64,000 nucleotides of DNA from Rhizobiales bacterium Ga0077537 (GTDB lineage Bacteria > Pseudomonadota > Alphaproteobacteria > Rhizobiales > Hyphomicrobiaceae). The notes under the pieces are model-generated. The model made no database searches. It worked only from the letters and a program-made list of their open reading frames with translations, and had not been told where the DNA came from. The stretch is from contig LNEM01000030.1 in the NCBI GenBank assembly GCA_001464955.1, positions 930,001 to 994,000 on the forward strand. Direction: 5' to 3'. Made by a program: the position numbers and the translations under genes. Positions 55,290 to 64,000 of this stretch are shown here, piece after piece (position 1 is the first letter of the stretch; the number at the start of each line of letters is the position of its first letter).

Positions 55290-57662
55290 ATGGTCGATCA
55301 TCACCCCTCGCACCCCGCTCACGATCCGGTCGGGCCGCCGGCAGGGACGGCAATAGATCCCGTCTGCGGGATGTCGGTGGACATCGCGACGGCGACGCAC
55401 ACGCACGAGCACGCGGGTGAGACCTACTATTTCTGCAATCCACGCTGCATGACGCGGTTCGCCGCCGAGCCGATCCGGTTTCTCGATCCCGAAGCCAGGG
55501 CGAAGGCCGCTGAGGCCGAGGCAGGCGCCGTCCCGGCAGGCACCACATACACCTGCCCGATGGACCCCGAGATCGTCCAGATCGGCCCCGGCACCTGCCC
55601 GAAATGCGGCATGGCTCTGGAGCCGATGGGGCTGCCGCCGGCCGATGCGGGCCCCAATCCCGAGCTGGTCGATTTCTGGCGGCGGCTCCGCGTCGGGCTT
55701 GTCTTCACCGTGCCGTTGGTGGTCATCGCAATGGCGCCGCACGTGGGGTTCCCCCTGCACGACTGGATCGCGCCGCGCGTCTCGCAGTGGCTCGAGTTGG
55801 CTCTCGCCACGCCCGTCGTCCTGTGGTCGGGGCTCCCATTCCTGGAGCGTGGGATCGCCTCTCTGCGCAATCGCAGCCCCAACATGTGGACGCTGATCGC
55901 CATCGGCGTCACGACGGCATTTCTCTACAGCGTGGTCGCGGTTCTTGCGCCCGGCCTGTTCCCGATCGAGCTGCAGATGCATGGCGGCACTGTCGGTGTC
56001 TACTTCGAGGCCGCCGCCGTGATCATCGTGCTCGTGCTGTGCGGACAGGTGCTTGAACTCAAGGCACGTGAGCGGACCGGGGCGGCCCTCCGCGCGCTGA
56101 TGGATCTGGCGCCGAAGTCGGCGCGGCGCATCGCGGCGAGCGGCGAAGAAGAGGACGTGCCTGTCGCGATGCTGAAGCCGGGAGATCGCGTACGCATCCG
56201 ACCGGGCGAGTCGATCCCCGTGGATGGAACGGTGGAGGACGGCCGCTCCGACGTCGACGAGGCGCTCGTGACCGGCGAGCCGTTACCGGCGACCAAGCAG
56301 CCCGGCGACCGGTTGACCGGCGGCACCGTCAATCGCAGCGGCAGTCTCGTGATGGCCGTCGAGCGCGTCGGAGCCGACACGATGCTCGCTCGTATCGTCG
56401 AGATGGTCGCCGCCGCGCAGCGGACGCGCGCGCCCATCCAGGGCGTGGCCGACAAGGTCGCGGCGTGGTTCGTGCCGGCCGTCGTGGCGATTGCCGCGCT
56501 GGCGTTCGTCGCCTGGCTCGTGCTTGGCCCGTCGCCATCGTTGGCCTACGCCATCGTGGCCGGTGTGTCGGTCCTGATCATCGCCTGCCCGTGTGCGCTG
56601 GGCCTCGCGACGCCGATCTCCGTGATGGTGGCGACGGCGCGCGGCGCCCGCTCCGGCATCCTGATCCGGAACGCGGAGGCGCTGGAGCGTCTGGCTACCA
56701 TCGATACCCTCGTCGTCGACAAGACAGGGACCCTCACGCGCGGGCACCCTGTCCTCACCGATGTGCTTCCGCTCGCCGGCACGAGCGAGCGCATGCTGAT
56801 GCGCCTCGCGGGAAGCCTCGAGCGCGGCAGCGAGCATCCGATCGCGGCAGCCGTCGTCGCCGGCGCCCGCGCCCGTCGTTTCTCACTCGTCGAGCCGGAG
56901 ACGTTCGAGGCCGTGTCGGGGAAGGGGACCAAAGGCGTCGTCGGCGGGCAGGATGTGGCACTCGGCAACGCGGCGATGATGCAGGATCTCGCCGTCGACA
57001 TCGCGCCGGCCGAAGCATCCGCCGAAACGTTTCGCGCCGACGGCAAGACGGCGTTGTTTGTCGCCATCGGTGGCCGGCTGGCGGGCGTGCTCGCCGTCGC
57101 TGACGAGATCAAGCCGACGACCCCCGAGGCGCTTCGGGCGCTTCGACGCAAGGGCATTCGCGTCATCATGGCGACCGGCGACCATCCGTCGACCGCCGGG
57201 AGTGTTGCCCGTCAACTCGGCATCTCGGAGATCCACGCCGGCGTGTTGCCGGAAGAGAAAGCGGCGCTCGTCCAGCGGCTCGAGGCGGAAGGCCGTCGCG
57301 TCGCCGTTGCCGGTGACGGCGTCAACGACGCGCCGGCCTTGGCTCGGGCCATGGTCGGCATCGCCATGGGAACGGGCGCCGACGTCGCCAAGGAGAGTGC
57401 TGGCATCACGTTGCCGGAAGGCGACCTCATGGGCCTGGCTCGGGCACGCAACCTCGCCGAGGCGACGATGTCGAATATTCGCCAGAACCTGCTGTTCGCC
57501 TTCGGCTACAACGCCCTCGGCATTCCGGTCGCGGCCGGCGTCCTCTATCCGCTGACCGGCTGGCTGCTCTCGCCGATGCTGGCGGCAGCCGCGATGAGCC
57601 TGTCTTCCGTCTCCGTCATCGCCAATGCGTTGCGCCTGTCACGCGCCAATATCGAGCCATAG
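55290..57662 (+). CDS. copper-translocating P1B-type ATPase with YHS and metal-binding N-terminal domains
   Basis: The 790-residue protein has, in order, a His-rich start, a YHS domain (DPVCGMSV...YYFCNPRC), a heavy-metal-binding domain (YTCPMDPEIVQIGPGTCPKCGM), eight membrane helices, the actuator TGEP, the CPC metal motif (C433-P-C435), the phosphorylation Asp in DKTGT (D477), HP (SEHPIA) and GDGVNDAPAL. There is no classical HMA ferredoxin-like domain. It exports Cu(I), and possibly Ag(I), to the periplasm. It is divergent from csoR and most likely repressed by it. Confidence 0.93.
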   Translation: MVDHHPSHPAHDPVGPPAGTAIDPVCGMSVDIATATHTHEHAGETYYFCNPRCMTRFAAEPIRFLDPEARAKAAEAEAGAVPAGTTYTCPMDPEIVQIGPGTCPKCGMALEPMGLPPADAGPNPELVDFWRRLRVGLVFTVPLVVIAMAPHVGFPLHDWIAPRVSQWLELALATPVVLWSGLPFLERGIASLRNRSPNMWTLIAIGVTTAFLYSVVAVLAPGLFPIELQMHGGTVGVYFEAAAVIIVLVLCGQVLELKARERTGAALRALMDLAPKSARRIAASGEEEDVPVAMLKPGDRVRIRPGESIPVDGTVEDGRSDVDEALVTGEPLPATKQPGDRLTGGTVNRSGSLVMAVERVGADTMLARIVEMVAAAQRTRAPIQGVADKVAAWFVPAVVAIAALAFVAWLVLGPSPSLAYAIVAGVSVLIIACPCALGLATPISVMVATARGARSGILIRNAEALERLATIDTLVVDKTGTLTRGHPVLTDVLPLAGTSERMLMRLAGSLERGSEHPIAAAVVAGARARRFSLVEPETFEAVSGKGTKGVVGGQDVALGNAAMMQDLAVDIAPAEASAETFRADGKTALFVAIGGRLAGVLAVADEIKPTTPEALRALRRKGIRVIMATGDHPSTAGSVARQLGISEIHAGVLPEEKAALVQRLEAEGRRVAVAGDGVNDAPALARAMVGIAMGTGADVAKESAGITLPEGDLMGLARARNLAEATMSNIRQNLLFAFGYNALGIPVAAGVLYPLTGWLLSPMLAAAAMSLSSVSVIANALRLSRANIEP

Positions 57663-57674
57663 AGCGGGTTGCGC

Positions 57675-58733
57675 TCAGGGCGTCAGCACCACGCGGCCGA
57701 CGATCTTGCCCGCGGCCAGGCTGGACAATACCTCGTTGGCATCGGAAAGTTTGCGCGTCGCGATCGGCAGGCCTGGAACCTTGCCGCTCTGCGCGAGCGC
57801 CATCAATTCGCGCATGTCGTCGAGGTTCCCGACGTAGGAGCCCATGACGGTCGCATTCTTGAGCGGCAGCATCGGGACGGGCAGCGACGCCGATCCGCCG
57901 AACAGCCCGACCACGATCAGCCGTCCGCTCTTGCGGAGCGCGTTGAAGCCGAACGTGAACGAGGCCGCCGCCCCGACGAAATCGATCACGGCAGCCGCGC
58001 CACCGGCCGTCATGCGGTAGAGCGCTTTCGCCGCCTCGGGGTCGCTTGGGTCGACCACATCCTTGGCGCCCGCGTCCCGTGCCGCCGTCCATTTCGAGCG
58101 ATCGATATCTGCGACGATCGGTTTGATGCCGGTCACGGCCTCCGCCATGCGCACGCCCGAGAGCCCGACGCCACCCGCGCCGATGATGACCAGATCGCCG
58201 CCGGCTCGGACAGCTTCCCGGGCCTTCTTGAGCGCGCCGTAGGCTGTGAGTCCCGAGCAGGCGTAGGTGCAGGCCAATGCCTCGTCGAGTCCGTCGAATG
58301 GAAACAGGTACTTGGGGTCCGGAACCAGGACATGGCTCGCGTAGCCGCCGTCGCGGTTGACGCCGAGCGCCCACGGCTGGTTGCAAAGGTGCTCATCGCC
58401 CGACGTGCACAGCGCGCACTCCCCGCAGCCGATCCATGGGAACACGACCCGGCGCGTTCCGGCGGTGGCTTCGCCTGCCGCGACGTTCTCCCCTGCCGCG
58501 ACGATCTCGCCGACGATCTCGTGCCCGAGCGTGCGGGGCAACCCGATCGAGCGTCCCATATCGACTTTGCGCCCGCCGCCGAGGTCGAAGCTCCCTTCAT
58601 GCAGGTGGACATCGCTGTGACAGACACCGCAGCCCGTCGTGCGGATCAGGACCTCACGCCCTTTGGGCACCGGAGTCGGCTCCGCCTGAAGTGTCAGCGG
58701 GGCTCCGAACGTGGTGACGCGGTAGCTGTCCAT
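57675..58733 (-). CDS. zinc-dependent alcohol dehydrogenase
   Basis: The 352-residue medium-chain dehydrogenase has catalytic-zinc ligands C38 (GCGVCHSD) and H71/E72 (GHEIVGE). The structural-zinc cysteines are C103, C106, C109 and C117. A GAGGVGLSGVRMAE Rossmann loop is followed by D at the end of the next strand (VADIDRSK), favouring NAD+. It probably oxidises primary alcohols or related aldehydes. ATG 58733 is preceded by GGAGAG. The gene is convergent with the copper ATPase gene. Confidence 0.9.
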   Translation of the reverse strand: MDSYRVTTFGAPLTLQAEPTPVPKGREVLIRTTGCGVCHSDVHLHEGSFDLGGGRKVDMGRSIGLPRTLGHEIVGEIVAAGENVAAGEATAGTRRVVFPWIGCGECALCTSGDEHLCNQPWALGVNRDGGYASHVLVPDPKYLFPFDGLDEALACTYACSGLTAYGALKKAREAVRAGGDLVIIGAGGVGLSGVRMAEAVTGIKPIVADIDRSKWTAARDAGAKDVVDPSDPEAAKALYRMTAGGAAAVIDFVGAAASFTFGFNALRKSGRLIVVGLFGGSASLPVPMLPLKNATVMGSYVGNLDDMRELMALAQSGKVPGLPIATRKLSDANEVLSSLAAGKIVGRVVLTP

Positions 58734-58875
58734 GCGCGCTCTCCGGCAAGAAAATTGTCTCATTGAAACCGTCTCATGAGGCCGCCGACGCGCGCAAGGG
58801 CCCGTCTCCCTCGCCTTGCTCTTCGCAGCGCCACTTCGTAACGTCGGCGACCGTCCATTCGCCCGGAGCCCCGCC

Positions 58876-60327
58876 ATGCCGATCGCACTGTCCGACTATG
58901 CCCGTCACGATGCCACCGGCCTGGCCGAACTCGTGCGCAATCGCGAGGTAACGCCGAAGGAACTGGCCGATGCCGCCATCCGCGCGATCGAAAAGGTGAA
59001 CCCCGACCTCAACGCCGTGGTGGAAACGTACGCCGATCGCATAGAAGCTCTCGACGAGACGAAACTTGGAGCCGGCCCGTTCCGCGGCGTTCCCTTTCTG
59101 ATGAAGGACGTGTTCGGCCACGAGGGCGGCCGCAAGATCGAGTTTGGAAGCCGCCTCTGCGCCGGCATGGTCGCCGACAGGGATACGCACTACTGCACCC
59201 TCGTGAAGGCGGCTGGCCTGAACATCATCGGTCGCTCGGCGGCCCCCGAGTATTCGCTGACCGGCACGACCGAGACGGCACTCTACGGCGCGACGTCGAC
59301 GCCCTGGCGCAAGGGCTACTCGGCGGGTGGCTCGTCCGGCGGCGCGGCGGCGGCGGTGACGGCTGGCCTCGTTCCCATGGCCCATGGCTCCGACATCGCC
59401 GGCTCGATCCGCATTCCGGCGGCCTGGTGCGGCGGCGTCGGCCTGAAACCGTCGCGCGGGCGCATCTCGTTCGGGCCGGCCCTCGACGAGAACGGCTTTG
59501 GTCTCGCCATGAACTTCGTGCAGGTGAAATCCGTGCGCGATGCCGCCGCCATGCTCGATTGTGTGGCGAAGCCGCAGCCGGGCGATCCGTTCCTGATCCC
59601 GCGCCCGGATCAGCCGTGGCAAATTCTCGCGCGTAAAGCGCCGCCCCGCCTGCGCATCGGCTGGACCGTGAAACCGCTGCTCGGTGTGACCGTCGATCCC
59701 GAAATCGTCGCGACCCTGAAGCGGACCGCCAAGGTGCTGGAGGACGCCGGCCACGACGTGTTCGAGCAGGACCCGGAGTTCGACGGCGCCGCCTCCCTCA
59801 ACAGGTTCATGGACCTCTGGTTCTTCGGCATGGACGGCCGCTTCGAGGGCTACGCGGCCAAGACCGGCCGCAAGGTCGGGCCCGACACCCTCGAGCCGGT
59901 CACGCTGGCGATCTACGAGCACGCAAAGCGCCTGAAAGCCGCCGATTTCTTCGCGGCCGTTGCCGAGGTGAACAGCGCCCGCCGCAAGCTCGGCAAGTTC
60001 TATGAGACCGCCGACGTCTGGCTCTCGCCCATGATCGCGAAGGTCTCCGAGCCGTGGGGCAATTACAATCTCGGCCGCACCGACGTGACCATGCAGACGC
60101 TGGTCGAGAAGCTCTATGCGGTGCCCTGCCAGTACACGGTGCCGCACAACATCATGGGCACGCCGGCAATCACCCTGCCGCTCGCACAGCACTCGAGCGG
60201 GCTACCCATCGGCATCCAGTTGGCGGCCCGCCCGGCCGCCGAGCACACCATCCTGCAACTCGCGACGATGCTCGAGCAGGCGATGCCGTGGGCTGACCGC
60301 CAGCCGCCGATGTACGCGGGCCGCTGA
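58876..60327 (+). CDS. amidase (amidase-signature family)
   Basis: The 483-residue protein has the Ser-cisSer-Lys triad: K77 (LMKDVF), cis-Ser S153 in GGSSGG and nucleophile S177 in DIAGSIRIPA. The ends are typical (start L.....V..REVT..EL, end GLPIGIQL...). Amidase-signature enzymes hydrolyse amides such as aryl or aliphatic carboxamides; the substrate is open here. It is divergent from the alcohol dehydrogenase gene, with a 142-base gap, and convergent with the LLM oxidoreductase. Confidence 0.9.
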   Translation: MPIALSDYARHDATGLAELVRNREVTPKELADAAIRAIEKVNPDLNAVVETYADRIEALDETKLGAGPFRGVPFLMKDVFGHEGGRKIEFGSRLCAGMVADRDTHYCTLVKAAGLNIIGRSAAPEYSLTGTTETALYGATSTPWRKGYSAGGSSGGAAAAVTAGLVPMAHGSDIAGSIRIPAAWCGGVGLKPSRGRISFGPALDENGFGLAMNFVQVKSVRDAAAMLDCVAKPQPGDPFLIPRPDQPWQILARKAPPRLRIGWTVKPLLGVTVDPEIVATLKRTAKVLEDAGHDVFEQDPEFDGAASLNRFMDLWFFGMDGRFEGYAAKTGRKVGPDTLEPVTLAIYEHAKRLKAADFFAAVAEVNSARRKLGKFYETADVWLSPMIAKVSEPWGNYNLGRTDVTMQTLVEKLYAVPCQYTVPHNIMGTPAITLPLAQHSSGLPIGIQLAARPAAEHTILQLATMLEQAMPWADRQPPMYAGR

Positions 60328-60365
60328 CGTCGACAATGTCTGCGGAACTGGAGCCGCGCCGCCCC

Positions 60366-61319
60366 TCAGGCGCGGTTCATCACCTCGGCCGCGAAGCGCT
60401 CCATGCGGTCGACGGTCTCCTGCACCGTCGGGGCGGGGAACGAGACGTTCACGTCGCCGACGCCGGCTGCGGCCAGCAGGCCCGCGTCCTCGCGCATGGC
60501 GTCGCTGGAGCCGGTGAACGTGCGCCGTCCGCCCGAATGGGCATCCTCGGCGGTCCACGACACCGGCCACAGCACCACGTGGGAGAGGCCGATCGAGGCG
60601 GGATCTCGGCCAGCCGCCGCGCACATCGATCGGAACCCGGCCATCGCATCGCTGACACGCTGCGCCGTGTCGAGACGGTTCGCCGGGTTGCTCGACGCGG
60701 GATACCACGCGTCTCCGAGCTTGATCGCGCGGCGCATGGCGGGCGCGCTCTCGCCGCCGACCCAGATTGGCGGATGCGGCTTCGAGATCGGCTTGGGCTC
60801 GAAAAGGATGTTGTCGAACGCCGCGTAACGACCGGACATTTTCGGCCGGGCTTCGGTCCACAGCGACCGGAACGCTGCGATGTATTCGTCCGTCACCTTG
60901 CCGCGCTCGTCGTAGGGCGCGACGCCGAGCGCCTCGATCTCCTCGCGCATCCACCCGGCACCGCAGCCGACCACCATGCGCCCGCCGGACAGCACGTCCG
61001 CCGTCGCGATCATCTTGGCGGCGAGGATCGCGGGACGATGCGGCACCACCATCACGGAGGAGAGAAGCCGCAGCCGCTCCGTGCATCCGGCGAGAAAGGC
61101 GAGCGTCGAGAGCACGTCGAGGCATTCACCCGTGTTGCGACCGCCCCAGTCGCCTTCCTCGCTGTAGGGATACCGGCTCTCGATGTCCGCTGGCACGACG
61201 ACGTGGTCGTTGGCCGAGATGAAGTCGAACCCGAGCCGTTCGGCCGCCGCAGCGACGGTCTTGTAGCCGGCGCGGTTCGCCATCGGACCGCGCGAAAGAA
61301 TGTTGACTCCGAAGCGCAT
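60366..61319 (-). CDS. LLM-class flavin-dependent oxidoreductase (luciferase-like)
   Basis: The 317-residue TIM-barrel protein has the luciferase-like pattern: MRFGVN..., A..AE.LGFDFISANDHVVVP, TLAFLAGCTERLRL....MVVPHRPAI, GR..VGCGAGWM..E. The family name implies F420 or FMN chemistry. Mycobacterial-type F420 use cannot be assumed here, so FMNH2-dependent oxidation is more likely. ATG 61319 has GGGAGGAA upstream. It is followed on the strand by no partner flavin reductase. Confidence 0.85.
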   Translation of the reverse strand: MRFGVNILSRGPMANRAGYKTVAAAAERLGFDFISANDHVVVPADIESRYPYSEEGDWGGRNTGECLDVLSTLAFLAGCTERLRLLSSVMVVPHRPAILAAKMIATADVLSGGRMVVGCGAGWMREEIEALGVAPYDERGKVTDEYIAAFRSLWTEARPKMSGRYAAFDNILFEPKPISKPHPPIWVGGESAPAMRRAIKLGDAWYPASSNPANRLDTAQRVSDAMAGFRSMCAAAGRDPASIGLSHVVLWPVSWTAEDAHSGGRRTFTGSSDAMREDAGLLAAAGVGDVNVSFPAPTVQETVDRMERFAAEVMNRA

Positions 61320-61385
61320 GCTTGTTCCTCCCGATTTTTCTTGTTGTCTTTTGCACGCGCCCCCGCTGCGGGAGGGCACGCATCG

Positions 61386-62204
61386 TCATCGTCCGGGCAG
61401 AACGAGGATCTGCGGCCGTTCCGGTAGCGTCGCGCGCGAAACGACGATGGTCGATTCAGCGCTCGTCTTGATCTCGAAATCGGCCCGCGCGACGTCGAGG
61501 AATCGATTGAGGGTGAAGCTCGAGAAATAGTGCATCGGAACGACAAGCGGGGCTTTGAGGCTCTTCAGCACTTCGATCATGCCGGGCGTATCGAGCGTGT
61601 AGCTGCCGTCGACCGGCGCCAGCACCACGTCCATCTGCCCGATGCGCGCCACCTGCTCCATCGACAGCGTGTGATGCAGATGCCCGAGGTGCGCGATGCA
61701 CAGCCCGCTCATCTCGAAGACGAAGATGGAATTGCCGAACTCGTCGGTGTCGCCCGAGTAGCTGCGGATGTTCGTCGGAACGTTGCGCACGCGAACGTCC
61801 TGATCGCTGACATCGTGCTGGGCCGGCCCGCCGGCGGGGTTCCAGCCCGGCAGGACGTGCCGGATCTGCGGATTGGGCGTCAGCGTGTAATGCGTCGAGT
61901 GCGCCCGGTTCATGGTCGCGATCTCGGGCACGATGCTCGGCTGCACATAGTCGTTGTAGTCGGTCGCGATCCGGACGCCCTTGGCGCTCTCGATGAGGAA
62001 CGTCGAATGCCCGACATACGACAGCCGCACCTCGCCGAACTTGAGCTCCGCGAGTTCGAGCCGGGCCTTCTGGACAAACCGGAAGCCGGGCGCCTCGGCG
62101 ACGGCGATGCACCGGTCCTCCGCGGCAATGGCGGGTTTCACGAGCCCGACGAGGCCCACCATCAGGATGATCAACGCGTGCAGGCTTCGCGATACCGACG
62201 TCAT
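61386..62204 (-). CDS. secreted MBL-fold protein with unusual metal motif
   Basis: The 272-residue protein has an N-terminal signal (SLHALIILMVGLVGLVKPAIA, cleavage after AIAA). The mature part follows the metallo-beta-lactamase/UlaG-like fold, with YVGHSTFLIES and ATDYND, but the usual THxHxDH loop reads MNRAHSTHYTLTPNP. Later HLGHLHH and VVPMHYF supply His residues. Metal binding is likely altered rather than lost. ATG 62204 follows GGGAGG. It starts 15 bases after the CoA-transferase stop on the same strand, so the two are co-transcribed. Confidence 0.82.
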   Translation of the reverse strand: MTSVSRSLHALIILMVGLVGLVKPAIAAEDRCIAVAEAPGFRFVQKARLELAELKFGEVRLSYVGHSTFLIESAKGVRIATDYNDYVQPSIVPEIATMNRAHSTHYTLTPNPQIRHVLPGWNPAGGPAQHDVSDQDVRVRNVPTNIRSYSGDTDEFGNSIFVFEMSGLCIAHLGHLHHTLSMEQVARIGQMDVVLAPVDGSYTLDTPGMIEVLKSLKAPLVVPMHYFSSFTLNRFLDVARADFEIKTSAESTIVVSRATLPERPQILVLPGR

Positions 62205-62218
62205 CCGCGCCTCCCGTT

Positions 62219-63430
62219 TCAACCCGTTGCACCGCTCTCCCGGAGAGCCGTGATCTCTTGTGCCGAAAGCCCGGCTTCGGCGAGCACGTCATCCGTATGC
62301 TGGCCGACGCTCGGCCCGGCCGTGGCGACACGCGGCGCAACGCCCGCGATCTCGAACGGCGAGGCGATCGTGCGCGGCATCTCGGCGATATCCGTCGCAA
62401 CGACGGCCTTCGCCGCCACCGCTTGCACGTCGGTGGGCAGATCTTGGGCCTTGCCGATCAAGGCGTGCGTCAGCTTGGCAGCCGCCATCGCGTCGTGCCA
62501 CTCCTCCCAGCTTCTCGACTTGAGGATTGGATCGAGAATGGCCGTCAACTCGCGCGCGTGCCGGCGCCGCTCCGCCGTCGTGCGAAACCGGGGATCATCG
62601 AGCAGCGCGGTGTTGCCGAGCACGCGGCAGAGGTGCGGGAACGCTGCGTCTTCGTTGACGAGCGACAGCAGCATCCAGCGCCCGTCCCGCGTCTCGTAGT
62701 AGTTCGCGAGCGCACTGCGCGGCGTGTCGCGCGGCGGGCGTGGCCCGATGTAGGCGTCGACCAGGGCCGCCTGCGCCATCACGCCGTTCGACCACAGGCC
62801 GTTGGCGTAAAGCGAGGTCGCGACCATGGCCCCCTCGCCGGTCCGCGCCCGCTGCAGGAGCGCCATGAGGATGGCGCTGACGAGGCTCATGGATGAGGCG
62901 CGATCGCCCTGGGCCGGCAGCGGCACGCCCGGCGGCTGGCCGTCGTAGCGGCCGAGATCCGAGATGCCCGACCGCCCGAAGTAGGCGTTGGAATCGAAGC
63001 CCTGCTGGTCCTTGTCGGGCCCGGCCTCGCCGTAGCCGGTGAACGACGCGTAGACGAGCCTTGGATTGCGTGCCTTCACATCATCATAGCGAAGCCGCAA
63101 CCGCTCTCGCACGGGATGGGGAAAATTGGTGATGAGCACGTCGGCCCACCCGATCAGGTGATCGAGGGCCGCGCGTCCGGCGGGATGCTTGAGATCCAGC
63201 GCGACGGACCGTTTGTTGCGCGCGTCGAGATGCCAGAGATAGTTGACGTCCGACTTCGGCACGCTCGGCAGTGATGCGCCGTTGCGCCGATGCGGATCGC
63301 CCTCTCCGGGCTGCTCGACCTTGACGACGTCGGCGCCGTAGTCGCCAAGGACGACGGCGGCAGCCGGTGCAGCGATCCAGGTCGCCACGTCGAGAACCTT
63401 CACGCCGTCGAGCGGCCAGGGTGGCGTCAT
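62219..63430 (-). CDS. CaiB/BaiF family III CoA transferase
   Basis: The 403-residue protein is a family III CoA transferase with the N-terminal LDGVKVLDVATWIAAP start, DYGADVVKVE, the catalytic Asp in GFDSNAYFGRSG (D146) and a helical second domain. These enzymes move CoA between carboxylates (formyl-CoA, carnitine, aromatic acids). The substrate is not predictable. It is first in an operon with the secreted MBL gene. The 178 bases to the next divergent gene hold a probable promoter region. Confidence 0.9.
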   Translation of the reverse strand: MTPPWPLDGVKVLDVATWIAAPAAAVVLGDYGADVVKVEQPGEGDPHRRNGASLPSVPKSDVNYLWHLDARNKRSVALDLKHPAGRAALDHLIGWADVLITNFPHPVRERLRLRYDDVKARNPRLVYASFTGYGEAGPDKDQQGFDSNAYFGRSGISDLGRYDGQPPGVPLPAQGDRASSMSLVSAILMALLQRARTGEGAMVATSLYANGLWSNGVMAQAALVDAYIGPRPPRDTPRSALANYYETRDGRWMLLSLVNEDAAFPHLCRVLGNTALLDDPRFRTTAERRRHARELTAILDPILKSRSWEEWHDAMAAAKLTHALIGKAQDLPTDVQAVAAKAVVATDIAEMPRTIASPFEIAGVAPRVATAGPSVGQHTDDVLAEAGLSAQEITALRESGATG

Positions 63431-63608
63431 CGCGTGTCGAACTCACTTCTGCCTGCACCTTTTCGGAACCGTACCGCGACTTGTGCGTGACCGGGAAGCC
63501 CGTTTCCGCGGCAGCCGTCTGCCCGGCCCGCCGGCTGGCCTCGTCGTCCGCCTTCCTTTCGCGGACAAGTTCCTTTAGCTACGTGCTGAAGCGACGGAGC
63601 CCGCGACG

Positions 63609-64000
63609 ATGCGTCAGGTGAATGCCATTGATTTCTGGCGCGGCTACGCCCTCGTCGCGATCTTCATAAATCATATCCCGAACAACGTTTTCGAGCGATT
63701 CACACACAAGAACTATTCGCTGTCGGACTCGGCCGAGCTGTTCGTTTTTCTCGCCGGCTGGTCGTTGCGCCATATCGTCGGACCACCGGAGGACCCGCGT
63801 GCGACCGGCGACCTGCTCACCAGATTGTTGGGACGCGCCTTCACGCTCTATGTGGCGCAGATGGCGATGGTGCTGATCGCCATCGCGATGCTGGCCGCCG
63901 CCTCGATCGCGCTCGACAACCCGTTGTTCCTCGAGTGGCACAACGCGGCCGCCGTCTTCTACGACCCGGTGCGGGCGCACATCGGCCTCGTGACCCTCAG
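63609..64000 (+). CDS. OpgC-family membrane protein, N-terminal part (runs off window)
   Basis: 130 codons are visible, starting MRQVNAIDFWRGYALVAIFI with no stop before the window edge. The first helix carries the OpgC/acyltransferase-3-like D..RG.AL..IFI.HIP.N motif, then FSDSAELFVFLAGW-type helix 2 sequence (here LSDSAELFVFLAGWSLR), and a third helix near residue 88. OpgC proteins succinylate periplasmic glucans. Family members in alphaproteobacteria also serve unlinked polysaccharide roles. The gene is divergent from the CoA transferase. Confidence 0.82.
   Translation, partial: MRQVNAIDFWRGYALVAIFINHIPNNVFERFTHKNYSLSDSAELFVFLAGWSLRHIVGPPEDPRATGDLLTRLLGRAFTLYVAQMAMVLIAIAMLAAASIALDNPLFLEWHNAAAVFYDPVRAHIGLVTL

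Overview
The window is high-GC chromosomal DNA of an alphaproteobacterium, almost certainly from the Hyphomicrobiales (Rhizobiales). The lineage call rests on an Irr-type Fur regulator divergent from fabA-fabB-fabI, on a dnaN-recF-gyrB run without dnaA beside it, and on several alphaproteobacterial families: the Alph_Pro_TM protein (PF09608), a DUF6460-like protein, and the FYDLN/TIGR02300 zinc-ribbon protein. I cannot name the genus.

Layout. 1-9.6 kb: end of a Sel1-repeat protein, an Alph_Pro_TM protein, a helicase-PdeM DNA-repair pair, a DUF6460-MATE pair, a TauD-like dioxygenase, and a membrane-anchored nuclease. 9.7-14.8 kb: tRNA-Gly(GCC), an alpha/beta hydrolase, hypothetical proteins and pccB. 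15-22 kb: a GlcD-type flavoprotein, an orphan [2Fe-2S] subunit, and a two-gene RND efflux system. 22-25.7 kb: a metallopeptidase, then an accessory patch ending at tRNA-Gly(TCC). 26-30 kb: catabolic enzymes (deacetylase, ketopantoate-reductase-like, HIBADH-like, MBL hydrolase). 30-35 kb: dnaN, recF and gyrB. 35-41 kb: two SDRs, a frameshifted EamA transporter, gcdH and an isochorismatase. 41-45 kb: a sugar-nucleotide epimerase and AsnB, plausibly for surface polysaccharide. 45-53 kb: VOC proteins, EamA, thiolase, irr, fabA-fabB-fabI and murI. 53-57.7 kb: small proteins, a cold-shock protein, and a csoR/copper-ATPase unit with two clear operator-like palindromes. 57.7-64 kb: alcohol dehydrogenase, amidase, LLM oxidoreductase, an MBL protein, a CoA transferase, and the start of an OpgC-type membrane protein.

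The most unusual material is in two places. First, a small family of interspersed repeats has four copies here. They are built from a GGTTGC...GCAACC hairpin head plus one or two tail units of about 24 bases. Two copies sit in frame inside a degraded coding sequence whose undamaged paralogue is 1.8 kb away, so their boundaries can be read directly. Second, the 23.3-25.7 kb patch holds a decayed calcium-binding-domain copy, an AT-rich four-helix membrane protein, and a chimeric gene with an AT-rich 5' third and a GC-rich calcium-binding remainder. That gene's reading frame runs out through a tRNA-Gly gene. The arrangement resembles a secreted-effector/immunity cassette, but that is inference.

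Starts were chosen from ribosome-binding-site spacing, family N-termini and signal peptides. Motif positions were counted by eye and could be off by a residue or two. No database search was run.
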